A stretch of DNA of 55,789 nucleotides from RGIG5612 sp045546255 (GCA_045546255.1 JAZQCK010000082.1:1-55789); one strand, 5' to 3'; shown: positions 1 to 8,520, numbered from the stretch's first letter. Program-made: numbers and translations. Notes: generated from the letters alone by a model not told the origin.

Positions 1-774
1 GGACGAAGCGGAAGTCACTGGCTGCAGGAGGTCTGTGCGGACCTTGATATTCCGACGACTTCGAACCGTGTGGATATCGGTGTGCGTGTGGAACTTCCAG
101 CTCCGATCTTCTCCCACATCACAGATGAACTTTATGAGAGCAAGATCGTATACCGGACGGAGAAATATGAAGATAATGTCCGTACCTTCTGTATGAATCC
201 GAAGGGCATCGTCGTTAATGAAAATACAAATGGTATCATCACAGTCAATGGGCACAGCTTCGAAGACGAATCTAAAAAGACAGATAATACCAACTTTGCG
301 CTGTTAGTGTCCAAACGTTTTTCCGTTCCGTTTAAGGACAGTAACGGATATGCGGAGAGCATTGCGAAGCTTTCCAACATGCTCGGAGGCGGTGTCATCA
401 TTCAGCGTTTCGGAGACCTTGAAAGAGGAAGACGAAGCACGCAGAAACGTATCGATGAAGGAACTGTTCGTCCGACCTTAGCTGCAACGCCGGGTGACTT
501 AAGCCTGGTGCTTCCCAAACGAATCTTAGACGGCATCATCGAGATGATCTATGCGCTGGATAAGATCGCACCGGGTACCGCTAACGAGGATACGCTGCTT
601 TATGGTGTGGAAGTCAAGTTCTATAACATGGGTGTAAGCGTAGATGAGAATCTGGAGACGAAATACAAAGGCCTTTATGTGATCGGCGACGGAAGCGGAG
701 TGACGCACTCCCTTTCGCACGCATCTGCAAGCGGAGTCTTTGTTGCTGATCAGATCATTGAACATACGAAATAA
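1..774 (+). CDS. FAD-dependent dehydrogenase, COG2509 family, 3' part
   Basis: The reading frame is open from the first base of the window, so the true start lies upstream. About 257 C-terminal residues are visible. The opening GRSGSHWL and the closing GDGSGVTHSLSHASASG stretch, which would close the FAD site, are typical of the COG2509 group of putative NAD(FAD)-utilising dehydrogenases, soluble two-dinucleotide flavoproteins common in Clostridia. The physiological substrate of this family is not established. The gene ends 59 bp before a three-gene iron-sulfur flavoprotein operon on the same strand, so a shared redox role is possible but is only inferred from position. A GTG codon at 70 could mimic a start, but homology clearly continues upstream of it. 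Confidence 0.85.
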   Translation, partial: GRSGSHWLQEVCADLDIPTTSNRVDIGVRVELPAPIFSHITDELYESKIVYRTEKYEDNVRTFCMNPKGIVVNENTNGIITVNGHSFEDESKKTDNTNFALLVSKRFSVPFKDSNGYAESIAKLSNMLGGGVIIQRFGDLERGRRSTQKRIDEGTVRPTLAATPGDLSLVLPKRILDGIIEMIYALDKIAPGTANEDTLLYGVEVKFYNMGVSVDENLETKYKGLYVIGDGSGVTHSLSHASASGVFVADQIIEHTK

Positions 775-833
775 TCAGTAGATAAACGGATAATCAGTAT
801 AGTAGCTTATCAACAGATAAAAGGAGAAGTATC

Positions 834-1331
834 ATGTGTGGAAATGATTGCAAAGACGAGAACATGAAAGCACTGGATGCTGTGCTGGATGAGCATGGCC
901 ATGACAGCGGCTCTCTGATCGCGATCCTGCAGCAGGCGCAGGAAATCTACGGATATCTGCCGGCAGAGATCATTTACTATGTTGCGGCGCAGACGGGAAC
1001 AACGCCGGCAAAGGTCATGGGTGTTGCGACGTTCTATACGCAGTTCCGCTTAGAGCCGGTTGGAAAATACCTGATCATGCTCTGCAAAGGGACCGCGTGT
1101 CACGTGAATGGTTCTGACAGAATTGAAGCATCGATCACAAGTGAGCTTGGCATCCAAAACGGACAGACGACAGCGGACGGCTTATTTACACTAAAGAATG
1201 TTGCGTGCCTTGGCTGCTGCTCCCTGTCTCCGGTTATGATGATAAATGACGAAACCTTTGGGACATTGACACCGGAAAAGGCGATCAGTATTCTGAATGA
1301 TTTCAGGAACAGAGAGGAGGCTAAGGCATGA
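834..1331 (+). CDS. stnA: NuoE-like [2Fe-2S] subunit of Stn-type transhydrogenase
   Basis: A 165-residue protein of the NuoE/HydA-C thioredoxin-like [2Fe-2S] family. The cluster ligands are visible as a Cys in KGTACHV near residue 89 and the CLGCC motif near residue 125. In such complexes this subunit passes electrons to or from the NuoF-like flavoprotein. The start is set by AAGGAG six bases upstream of ATG. Its stop overlaps the next start (ATGA), indicating translational coupling. With the next two genes it matches the composition I recall for the Sporomusa-type (Stn) NADPH/NADH/ferredoxin bifurcating transhydrogenase. A hydrogenase or formate dehydrogenase accessory role is the main alternative, but no catalytic hydrogenase or formate dehydrogenase gene is present in the window. 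Confidence 0.82.
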   Translation: MCGNDCKDENMKALDAVLDEHGHDSGSLIAILQQAQEIYGYLPAEIIYYVAAQTGTTPAKVMGVATFYTQFRLEPVGKYLIMLCKGTACHVNGSDRIEASITSELGIQNGQTTADGLFTLKNVACLGCCSLSPVMMINDETFGTLTPEKAISILNDFRNREEAKA

Positions 1332-3079
1332 GGATCGTAGTTGGAGAAGGCAGCTGCGGAATCGCAGCCGGTGCCGGAAAAGTATATGACGCTTTAAGTG
1401 CGCTGATCAAGCCGGAAGATTCCTTCAGTTTGGGAATCACAGGCTGTATTGGCATGTGCTTTTTAGAGCCGATCGTTGACCTTTATGAAGGGGAAGAACT
1501 CTGTGCCCGCCTGGTTCATGTGGAGGCGAAAGACGCAGAAACTATCATTGCGGCTGTGAAGAACAATGATCTCAGCCTTGTTGAGTCTTTAAAGATTCAG
1601 GATGACGATGCAAGTTTTCTTTCCCAGCAGACAAGAATTGCACTTCGTAACTGCGGAATCATTGATCCGACAGATATTGAAAGTTACAAAGCAAGAGATG
1701 GCTACAAAGCGCTCGAAAAAGTGTTAAAAACGATGACTCCGGAAGAAGTCATTGAAGAGATCAAGACCTCAGGTCTTGCAGGCCGAGGCGGAGCAGGCTT
1801 TCCGACCTGGTTTAAATGGAATGCTGCAAGAGGATCTCAAGGAGATGAGAAGTACCTGATCTGCAATGCGGATGAAGGTGACCCGGGTGCGTTCATGGAT
1901 CGTGCCGTGATTGAAAGCGACCCGCATAACCTGATCGAAGGAATGCTGATCGCAGCTTATGCGATCGGGGCAAAAGAAGCGATCGTTTATGTCAGAGCAG
2001 AGTATCCACTTGCGATCATCCGCCTGGAAAATGCGATCAAGCAGGCGACAGAAGCCGGTTTGATCGGGGAGCATATTCTGGGAAGCGATTTCAGCTGTAA
2101 GTTCCGCTATATGGCAGGCGCCGGAGCGTTTGTCTGCGGAGAAGAAACGGCGCTGATCGAATCCTTGGAAGGAAAACGCGGAATGCCGCGCCTGAAACCT
2201 CCATTCCCGGCAGCAGCGGGCTATAAGCTGAAACCATCTAATATCAATAATGTTGAGACCTTTGCAAATGTTGCCTGGATCATCAACAACGGCGGAGAAG
2301 CTTTCGCTGCAATGGGAACCGAAGGCAGCAAAGGAACAAAAGTCTTTGCGGTTACGGGAAAAGTAAAACGCGGAGGTCTTGTTGAGATTCCGATGGGACA
2401 GACCCTGCGTCATGTCATCTTTGATATCGGCGGCGGAATCCGTGATGAGAAAAAGATCAAGGCAGTCCAAATGGGCGGACCTTCCGGAGGATGTATTCCG
2501 GAAAGTCTTTTAGATACAGTGATCGACTATAAAGCACTTTCTGCAACAGGGGCCATCATGGGATCCGGCGGAATGGTTGTTATGGACGAAAACACCTGCA
2601 TGGTCGGCATGGCAAGATTCTTCCTGGATTTCACGTCCAAAGAGTCATGCGGAAAATGCGTACACTGCAGGATCGGAACCAAGAGAATGCTTGAGATCCT
2701 GACTCGCATCGTAAATGGCGAAGGCGAGGAAGGAGATATCGAACTTTTAGAAGAACTCTGTAACGCCATCAAAGATGGTGCGCTTTGCGGACTCGGACAG
2801 ACAGCGCCGAACCCGGTTCTTACAACGATCCGGTACTTCCGCGACGAATATGAAGCGCATATCAAGGAAAAGAAATGTCCGGCAAAAGAGTGCGTGGAAC
2901 TCTTAAACTATTATATTGATCCGGAGAAGTGCAAAGGCTGTACGATGTGCGCGAAGAAGTGCCCGGTTCAGGCGATCAGCGGAGAAGTAAAAAATCCGCA
3001 TGAAATCGATCAGGATGTTTGCATTAAGTGCGGCCAGTGCTACAGCTTATGTAAGTTTGGCGCGATCAGTGTCGAGTAA
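1328..3079 (+). CDS. stnB: NuoF-like NADH/FMN subunit of Stn-type transhydrogenase
   Basis: 583 residues. Domains in order: an N-terminal thioredoxin-like domain with Cys10, Cys40 and Cys44; the FMN/NADH-binding NuoF domain with GRGGAGFP near residue 150, NADEGDPGAFMDR near 180 and GAGAFVCGEETAL near 260; an SLBB-type region ending in GGPSGG; the NuoF [4Fe-4S] motif ESCGKCVHC near 440; and two ferredoxin-type CxxCxxCxxxC motifs in the last 60 residues. This is the full architecture of HydB/HndC/StnB subunits that bind NADH through FMN, the proposed bifurcating flavin. It overlaps the preceding gene by four bases. All expected cofactor motifs are intact, in contrast to its shortened relative at 48663-49763. 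Confidence 0.85.
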   Translation: MRIVVGEGSCGIAAGAGKVYDALSALIKPEDSFSLGITGCIGMCFLEPIVDLYEGEELCARLVHVEAKDAETIIAAVKNNDLSLVESLKIQDDDASFLSQQTRIALRNCGIIDPTDIESYKARDGYKALEKVLKTMTPEEVIEEIKTSGLAGRGGAGFPTWFKWNAARGSQGDEKYLICNADEGDPGAFMDRAVIESDPHNLIEGMLIAAYAIGAKEAIVYVRAEYPLAIIRLENAIKQATEAGLIGEHILGSDFSCKFRYMAGAGAFVCGEETALIESLEGKRGMPRLKPPFPAAAGYKLKPSNINNVETFANVAWIINNGGEAFAAMGTEGSKGTKVFAVTGKVKRGGLVEIPMGQTLRHVIFDIGGGIRDEKKIKAVQMGGPSGGCIPESLLDTVIDYKALSATGAIMGSGGMVVMDENTCMVGMARFFLDFTSKESCGKCVHCRIGTKRMLEILTRIVNGEGEEGDIELLEELCNAIKDGALCGLGQTAPNPVLTTIRYFRDEYEAHIKEKKCPAKECVELLNYYIDPEKCKGCTMCAKKCPVQAISGEVKNPHEIDQDVCIKCGQCYSLCKFGAISVE

Positions 3080-3091
3080 GGAGGCCTTAAG

Positions 3092-5122
3092 ATGAGTGAG
3101 ATCAAAATTATTATAGATGGAATCGAATGCACAGCGAAGGCCGGAGAAACAATCCTTGATATTGCAAAGGCAAACGGGATCTACATTCCGACACTGTGCC
3201 ATGATGAAAGTGTTGCAAAGTATGGCGCCTGCGGGCTTTGTCTGGTAGAGGGTGAAGGCCTTCCGAAACTGATGCGGTCGTGCTCAACAATTCCGGCAGA
3301 CGGATGGGTGCTGCATACGGATTCGGACAGAGTATTAAGAGCCAGAAAAGTTGCGTTAGAGCTTTTAATGAGCGATCATGATGGCGACTGCAAGGGACCG
3401 TGTTCTTTAAACTGCCCGGCAGGAACCGACTGTATGGCTTATGTGAAAGAAATCGCAAAAGGGAATTACCATGAAGCGGTAAGAATCATCAAAGAAAAAT
3501 TCCCGCTTCCTGCAAGCATCGGACATGTCTGTCCGCATCCTTGTGAGGATGCCTGCAGAAGACAGTATGTGGAAGAGTCGATCTCCATTGCCTATTTGAA
3601 ACGCTTTGCAGGACTTAAGGATCTGGAAAAAGATACCTGGAAACCGGAAGTGAAGCCGGAGACTGGAAAGAAGGTTGCCATCATCGGCGGCGGCCCGGCA
3701 GGTCTTACGGCGGCATACTTCTTAAGAACCTATGGACATGCTGTCACGATTTATGATGCGATGCCGAACATGGGAGGCATGCTCCGCTATGGTATTCCGG
3801 AATATCGTCTTCCGAAACAGGTCGTTGACAGAGAAGTGAAAGAGATCGCGGATCTCGGCGTTATTATGAAGAACAACGTAAAGATCGGCACAGATATCAC
3901 ATTGGATGAGATCCGGAAAGAAGCGGATGCAGTGATCCTTTCGATCGGCTGCTGGGTAAGCTCTAAAGTCGGCTGCCCCGGAGAGGATGCAGAAGGCGTT
4001 TTAGGAGGCATTGATTTCCTGCGCCAGAATATCCTGGGAACACCATATGATATCGCGGGCAAGAATATCGCCATCGTAGGCGGTGGTAATACCGCAATGG
4101 ATGCCTGCAGAAGTGCCGTGCGTTTAGGCGCGGAGAATGTTTATGTCATTTACCGTCGTACCCGTAATGAAATGCCGGCGGATGATGAAGAAATCGAAGA
4201 GGCAATCGAAGAAGGCGTACAGTTTAAGTTCCTGACGAACCCGGCAGAGATCATTTCTGAAGATGGAACTGTGAAAGAGATCAAGCTGCAGGTAATGGAA
4301 CTTGGAGAGCCGGATGCCAGCGGCAGACGGAGCCCGGTTCCAGTGGAAGGCAAGTTTGAGACCCTCGCTGTGGATTATGTCATCTCTGCGATCGGTCAGA
4401 AGGTGAAGCCGGACGGCATTGATGTAGAACTGACAAACCGAGGCGTGATCGCAGCGGATGAGAACACCTTCCTTACCAATTTAGATGGAGTCTTTGCAGT
4501 CGGTGATGCGATCAAGACCGGTGATCGTATCGCAATCGCGGCAATCGGAACGGCCAACAAGGCAGCAGATGTCGTTGACAGCTACCTGAATGGCGAGATC
4601 ATTCCTTATAGAAAGCCGTTTGTCTCCGAAAGAGACCTTGAGACGGTCAAAGCAGAACTGGCGGACAAAGAAAAGAAGGCAAGAGTCAAAGTTCCTAAAC
4701 GTCCGGCGGAAGAACGCAAGCATGATTTCAAAGATATCGTTATCGAGCTCAGCGAAGAAGAAGTGATGAAGGAAGCAGCCAGATGCTTAGAATGTGGCTG
4801 CCATGACTATCATGAGTGTACGCTGATCGAATGTGCGAACTGCATGGAGATTTGCCCTTCAAGACTCAAAGGCGAGCATCATCCGGGATTTATGGAGACG
4901 AAGCTGGTCACCATTGAACGGAACCAGAACAAATGTGTTCTTTGTAATCTTTGTGTGCGAACCTGCGATGAAGTCGCTCATCAGGGTATTTTAGGACTTG
5001 TGGGAAGAGGCTTTACGACCGTGATCAAACCGGAGTTTAACAAGCCGGAGATGATCGCCGTTTGCAAGGATTGCCATAAGTGCGTTGATATTTGTCCAAC
5101 TGGGGCATTGAAATTATTATAA
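3092..5122 (+). CDS. stnC: NuoG/GltD hybrid, NADP(H)-binding subunit of Stn-type transhydrogenase
   Basis: 676 residues. An N-terminal plant-type [2Fe-2S] domain has Cys36, 47, 50 and 64. A His96-Cys100-Cys104-Cys108 group resembles the NuoG His/Cys cluster. Then comes a GltD/NfnB-like module with Cys147, 151 and 155, the FAD motif GGGPAG at 199-204 and a second Rossmann motif GGGNTAMDA near 330. The C-terminal 110 residues hold further Cys clusters (CLECGCHDYHEC, CVLCNLCVRTC, CKDCHKCVDIC). The GltD/NfnB part would bind FAD and NAD(P)H, and the fusion to a NuoG-like head is what I recall for StnC. Placement after NuoE- and NuoF-like genes supports a bifurcating NADPH:NAD/ferredoxin transhydrogenase. 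The Stn name is inferred from domain order, not from a search. Confidence 0.78.
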   Translation: MSEIKIIIDGIECTAKAGETILDIAKANGIYIPTLCHDESVAKYGACGLCLVEGEGLPKLMRSCSTIPADGWVLHTDSDRVLRARKVALELLMSDHDGDCKGPCSLNCPAGTDCMAYVKEIAKGNYHEAVRIIKEKFPLPASIGHVCPHPCEDACRRQYVEESISIAYLKRFAGLKDLEKDTWKPEVKPETGKKVAIIGGGPAGLTAAYFLRTYGHAVTIYDAMPNMGGMLRYGIPEYRLPKQVVDREVKEIADLGVIMKNNVKIGTDITLDEIRKEADAVILSIGCWVSSKVGCPGEDAEGVLGGIDFLRQNILGTPYDIAGKNIAIVGGGNTAMDACRSAVRLGAENVYVIYRRTRNEMPADDEEIEEAIEEGVQFKFLTNPAEIISEDGTVKEIKLQVMELGEPDASGRRSPVPVEGKFETLAVDYVISAIGQKVKPDGIDVELTNRGVIAADENTFLTNLDGVFAVGDAIKTGDRIAIAAIGTANKAADVVDSYLNGEIIPYRKPFVSERDLETVKAELADKEKKARVKVPKRPAEERKHDFKDIVIELSEEEVMKEAARCLECGCHDYHECTLIECANCMEICPSRLKGEHHPGFMETKLVTIERNQNKCVLCNLCVRTCDEVAHQGILGLVGRGFTTVIKPEFNKPEMIAVCKDCHKCVDICPTGALKLL

Positions 5123-5170
5123 AGAACATATATAATGCACGGGATACTCTTGAGAAGTTAGAGGAACCGC

Positions 5171-6496
5171 ATGAGTTTAATAAAGAATAAGAATAAATGG
5201 ATATCGCTGCTGGCAGTGGTCTTACTGATAATTACTGTGCTTTTTAGCGGATGGACTCTCAGTGAAACAAAAGCGGCTGATGCAACGGAAATCTGGACGT
5301 ATAACGATTTATTGAAAATTGCTGAGGATCCGGCGGGATCCTATGTGATGATGGCGGACGTTAATCTGAAGGGACGTGTCTGGACCCCAGTCGATTTCAC
5401 CGGAACTTTAGATGGTAACGGCCACGCGCTCTTAAATGCCAGCATCAATTCGGCAGGGACAAAAGCCGGTAAGAGTTTTGACGGCAAACAGACTTCCTAT
5501 GACACTGTTTTTTCGGGACTCTTTTCTTCCCTTGTGGGGGCGAAAGTTTTAAATCTGAAAGTGTTGGGCCTGGAAGTATCCTTGGATACCAGTGAGCCGA
5601 CTTTTATCGGTGGTATTGCCGGATATATGGAAAACAGTGAGATCACAGACTGCAGTCTTTACGGTAAGATCACGCTCTATACATCCGGGGCGGCATTTGG
5701 TGTCGGCGGCATTGCCGGATTTGGAAATGGAATCATCAGCAATACGGCATCGGAGATGACTCTGGTCTGCGTTGATAAGGACCGCCTAAATCCGAATGAG
5801 CAGTATATGGGCGGTGCGTATGCCGCAGGTTATATTGATCTGAACAATAACCAGATCAAGATCGACGCCTATGATTCCGATCATGGATTTGTGCATAATG
5901 GCGGACTGGCCGGAATGTATTTCCTTTATCCGGAAGGCACGGAGCATGCAGGAACAATTACAGGGAATACAGTCAGTGGCCAGATCACATTTTTTGAGGA
6001 CAATGAAGACGGAGCGGCAATTTGCAATGCGTTTATCGGTGAAGCCCTGAATGAGTCCTATACTTATGATGACAGCGTTTCTGCGGACAGCGTTTCGATA
6101 ACGCAGGTGGAGGATGTCAATACCGTTCTTCTCCCTCATAGCTGCACGGAGCCGCAGTTTGAACAAACGGTTGTAGCCCCAACCGAGACAGAGAACGGCT
6201 ATACCGAATATCGCTGCGCAGCATGCGAATACAGCTATCGCGCAGACTATACACCAGTCATCGGAAACTATGTCGATCCGACGGAAGAAATCAACGAAGC
6301 AGGAATCCCGATGGCAAAAGCGCCGGTAAAGAAAACTGGCGGAAAAATCGGATTGATCATTGGGATTATTGTTGCTGTTCTGATTCTTGTCGCTCTACTG
6401 CTGATCTTTATAAAGAAAAAAAGAGTCGACAGGCAAAGGGAAGAGCGCAGGATATCCCGCGGAAGAGGGGTAGATTCGGAAGATTTCGGTTCCTAA
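5171..6496 (+). CDS. Membrane-anchored cell-surface protein with GLUG-like repeats
   Basis: 441 residues, preceded by AGAGGA five bases upstream of ATG. The N-terminus is a classical signal peptide: a lysine-rich start, a hydrophobic stretch at about residues 11-28, and a likely cleavage after the Ala-Ala near 36. The ectodomain carries repeats such as GGIAGYMENSEITDCSLYG and GGIAGFGNGIISN, which resemble GLUG motifs of secreted bacterial proteins. Near the C-terminus a Cys-containing YRCAACEYSYR segment precedes a hydrophobic helix (GLIIGIIVAVLILVALLLIF) and a basic cytoplasmic tail. The protein is therefore probably exported and anchored by one membrane span. No enzymatic motif is visible. 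Function is unknown; adhesion or wall interaction would be a guess. Confidence 0.75.
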   Translation: MSLIKNKNKWISLLAVVLLIITVLFSGWTLSETKAADATEIWTYNDLLKIAEDPAGSYVMMADVNLKGRVWTPVDFTGTLDGNGHALLNASINSAGTKAGKSFDGKQTSYDTVFSGLFSSLVGAKVLNLKVLGLEVSLDTSEPTFIGGIAGYMENSEITDCSLYGKITLYTSGAAFGVGGIAGFGNGIISNTASEMTLVCVDKDRLNPNEQYMGGAYAAGYIDLNNNQIKIDAYDSDHGFVHNGGLAGMYFLYPEGTEHAGTITGNTVSGQITFFEDNEDGAAICNAFIGEALNESYTYDDSVSADSVSITQVEDVNTVLLPHSCTEPQFEQTVVAPTETENGYTEYRCAACEYSYRADYTPVIGNYVDPTEEINEAGIPMAKAPVKKTGGKIGLIIGIIVAVLILVALLLIFIKKKRVDRQREERRISRGRGVDSEDFGS

Positions 6497-6528
6497 AAAG
6501 AGTTATAAATCTTCAAAATATTTTTATA

Positions 6529-6557
6529 TTGTAATCAGCATATGATTGTGCTATGTT
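6529..6557 (+). promoter_or_regulatory. Promoter of the folT riboswitch leader
   Basis: TTGTAA at 6529-6534 and TATGTT at 6552-6557 are separated by exactly 17 bp. Initiation would fall near 6564, just before the start of the folate riboswitch, which fits a leader transcript reading into folT. Confidence 0.5.
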
Positions 6558-6570
6558 TTTATCATAATTA

Positions 6571-6690
6571 AACAGAGTAGGAACGCAAGCGTTAAGTGCC
6601 GCCGGAACGGGGAGCTGTCCGGAGGACGAAAAATAAGTTGGCAGATTCTAATTTCTTCTATTTGCGTCTTGTGTTTCGCATCCCGCTGTC
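6571..6690 (+). promoter_or_regulatory. Tetrahydrofolate (THF) riboswitch aptamer
   Basis: The sequence contains the THF-aptamer signatures AGAGTAG (6574-6580), CGTTAAGTGCC (6590-6600), a central GGACGAAAA, and the distal GCATCCCGCTGTCC (6679-6692, close to the class GCATCCGCTCC). A P2-like stem of ten pairs, including G-U, joins 6580-6589 with 6668-6677, and ACAG at 6572-6575 can pair with CTGT at 6686-6689 to close P1. The downstream gene is an ECF folate-type S component, the usual target of this class. Folate sufficiency would be expected to shut off transport. Confidence 0.88.
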
Positions 6691-6706
6691 CTGATACTGG
6701 ATAACG

Positions 6707-6744
6707 AATCCTCTTTTTGCAGCGGGCAAGAAGAGGATTTTTTC
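6707..6744 (+). terminator. Riboswitch-controlled intrinsic terminator
   Basis: A 14-bp stem (6707-6720 with 6726-6739, one G-U pair) with a five-base loop is followed by TTTTTC. The loop and inner stem contain CAGCGGG (6720-6726), exactly complementary to CCCGCTG (6682-6688) in the distal part of the aptamer. This gives a simple attenuation model: without ligand these segments pair and block the terminator, with THF bound P1 forms and the terminator folds. Confidence 0.85.
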
Positions 6745-6781
6745 ACTTAAGGACAGGGCCACTTGTAAAGGAGTATTTAAA

Positions 6782-7450
6782 ATGAAAAAGAAACTAACTG
6801 TCCTGGATATTACGATCTGCGCTGCAATGATCGCACTGCACATCGTATTTGATCTGTTCCTTACGATCCGTATCGGGGAATTATACAAGATCACATTAAA
6901 CACTCTGCCGTTTGTTGTTGTAGGTATGATGTGCGGACCGGCAGAAGGTGCGATTTCCGGTCTTGTTGGATGCTTCCTAAGCCAGATGCTGGGACCATAT
7001 GGATTAATGGTTACGACCCCGATCTGGATCATCCCGGGAGCTCTTTCCGGTCTCACCTCTGGTCTCATTTTTAAAGCCTTTAAACGCAAACCGAAAACCA
7101 TTAATATTATTGTCACTGTTTTCATTGCGGAGTTGATCACAACCATTTACAACTGGTTTGGCAGCTATTTGGGCGATGTGGTGATCCTCAAAGATATGGT
7201 GCTCGAAGTTTTGATCGGCGCAATTCCGATCCGTCTGGCAAACTGGGCGATCCGCAGTGCCGTCTTTTCGGTTGTCCTTATCCCATTGACGAAAACACTT
7301 TTAAAGAATTGTCCGGCAGGTATTCGCCAGGCTAAACTCAATGCCAAGAAGGCAGCTATGGCAGCAGATGCCCCGGTAGCGGTTGAAATGGAAGCACCTG
7401 TGGAAGTCAAAACAGAAGCACCGGCTGAAGAACCACCTACAGAAGAATAA
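6782..7450 (+). CDS. folT: Folate-specific ECF transporter S component
   Basis: 222 residues. The first about 185 form a small, very hydrophobic protein with several membrane spans, matching the S-component (substrate-binding) family of energy-coupling-factor transporters. Motifs such as LDITICAAMIALHIVFD and the conserved NTLPFVVVGMMCGP are typical of the FolT group. Folate specificity is supported by the THF riboswitch and attenuator directly upstream. It would need the shared EcfAA'T module, not seen in this window. AAAGGAG lies seven bases before ATG. The tail is unusual: after the last helix about 35 residues rich in Ala, Glu, Pro and Val follow, and the frame stays open in meaning beyond the stop as a 12-residue repeat (see the repeat at 7454-7561). 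Confidence 0.88.
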   Translation: MKKKLTVLDITICAAMIALHIVFDLFLTIRIGELYKITLNTLPFVVVGMMCGPAEGAISGLVGCFLSQMLGPYGLMVTTPIWIIPGALSGLTSGLIFKAFKRKPKTINIIVTVFIAELITTIYNWFGSYLGDVVILKDMVLEVLIGAIPIRLANWAIRSAVFSVVLIPLTKTLLKNCPAGIRQAKLNAKKAAMAADAPVAVEMEAPVEVKTEAPAEEPPTEE

Positions 7451-7453
7451 ACA

Positions 7454-7561
7454 TCTGCAAAAGCGAAAACGCTGGTAGAAGAATCAATATCCGAAAAAGC
7501 GAAAACACTGGTAGAAGAATCAATATCCGCAAAAGCGAAAACACCGGTTGAAGAATCAATA
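7454..7561 (+). repeat. 36-bp tandem repeat, three copies, in frame after the folT stop
   Basis: Units 7454-7489, 7490-7525 and 7526-7561 are near identical. They begin one codon after the folT TAA (7448-7450), keep the same reading frame, and would encode SAKAKTLVEESI-like 12-mers up to a second stop at 7568-7570. Composition resembles the folT tail, suggesting that the coding tail once continued here or is sometimes read through. Confidence 0.85.
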
Positions 7562-7575
7562 CGAGCATAAATTCA

Positions 7576-7603
7576 AGAGCTGCCGATAGAGGCAGCTCTT
7601 TTT
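7576..7603 (+). terminator. Intrinsic terminator after folT
   Basis: AGAGCTGCC pairs with GGCAGCTCT around a short loop and is followed by a run of Ts. It lies a few bases after the second in-frame stop (7568-7570), which agrees with a transcription unit that includes the repeat tail. Confidence 0.9.
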
Positions 7604-7657
7604 AAATAGCATCTTTTGAATTGCCTTCCTTCGAAGGTGCGCTCCCTTCCGTTTCTC

Positions 7658-8458
7658 TTACAAGAGATAATACTGAATCAACTGGTCGACCCATTGGATA
7701 TCAAGTGGGTGTGTTCTTGTTTCTGCGGTAACGATCAGATTGTCCCCGGGCGAGATTCCAAGCCTGCAGAAAATATCATTTCTCTTGTTAATACGCGGCA
7801 TATAACCAGGATCATCCCATTTTCCCTGATGCTCCCAGTAAATGATCTTTCCAGTACTAAGATTTCTGCAGGTGAAATCCGGGTGAATGATCGTACTTCC
7901 GTAGCGAAGTTCATCTTCATAATGATATGGGACCCCAAAGAATTCAAAACGTGAGAGGATATCCGCCTCAGCCTTGCTTCTGACCAAAAGTCCTTCGACC
8001 ACTGTTGTATATATCAAGTCTTCCGGATGATCCTGACTTCTTGCATAAGGCGCGTTCTTCCATGCTTCAAGATAATCCGCCCGCTTCCTAAGCAGAGGCA
8101 GGATCAACTCAGCCGCTCCAGGATGTGTATTTAAATAATGGTCTGCCTGCTTTTCATTGTTTAAAGCTTTGAGATTCAGATTAAGATAATGCCTTTCTCG
8201 AATGGCATCTTGAATTCTGTTTTTTGAATAATCTCTTAGTGCTAGCGCTCTCGCTATTTCCAACTTATTGCCTGAAAGATACTCTTCCGTGCATTTGTTG
8301 CCCTCAGTTTTTCTTTTTCGGTAATAGCGGTAGCTGCCGGATGGATTTCTTCGGACGATTAATTTTCCGGCCGGCGCATCAGAAACCAGCTTTTCCAGAT
8401 ATCGTATTTCTTCATCCAAACCAGAAATACGTGTTGCGATAGTATTTGTGTTTTTCAT
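7658..8458 (-). CDS. Hypothetical protein with PD-(D/E)XK nuclease-like C-terminus
   Basis: About 266 residues from the ATG at 8458. An upstream GTG at 8518 lacks a ribosome site and sits in the promoter. Residues 5-110 look helical and charged, with a possible coiled coil and a Tyr/Arg-rich SGSYRYYRKRK segment. The C-terminal half contains RSKAEADILSRFEFF, then HPDFTC and YWEHQGKWD: an acidic helix followed by an Asp and an E-x-Q pair, spaced as in restriction-endonuclease-like folds. This suggests a PD-(D/E)XK-type nuclease with Gln in place of Lys, an inference from pattern only. I do not recognise the family. It stands alone, convergent with folT and next to a cluster of palindromic elements. 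Confidence 0.7.
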   Translation of the reverse strand: MKNTNTIATRISGLDEEIRYLEKLVSDAPAGKLIVRRNPSGSYRYYRKRKTEGNKCTEEYLSGNKLEIARALALRDYSKNRIQDAIRERHYLNLNLKALNNEKQADHYLNTHPGAAELILPLLRKRADYLEAWKNAPYARSQDHPEDLIYTTVVEGLLVRSKAEADILSRFEFFGVPYHYEDELRYGSTIIHPDFTCRNLSTGKIIYWEHQGKWDDPGYMPRINKRNDIFCRLGISPGDNLIVTAETRTHPLDIQWVDQLIQYYLL

Positions 8459-8492
8459 TATTAAGACTGATTGGATTTGGTGTGACGCTATT

Positions 8493-8520
8493 ACTATATC
8501 ATGGCTTTTTGTATACACAA
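8493..8520 (-). promoter_or_regulatory. Likely promoter of the nuclease-like gene
   Basis: Read on the minus strand, TTGTGT (8515-8520) and TATAGT (8493-8498) are 16 bp apart and point to the ATG at 8458. This supports 8458 rather than 8518 as the start. Confidence 0.4.

Noticed and set aside
1769..2470. Long minus-strand open frame inside the NuoF-like gene
   Set aside because: It is a shadow of a strongly conserved plus-strand gene and has no ribosome site or family match.
5123..5170. Additional small gene between the redox operon and the surface protein
   Set aside because: The 48-bp gap has no open frame beyond the ribosome site of the next gene.
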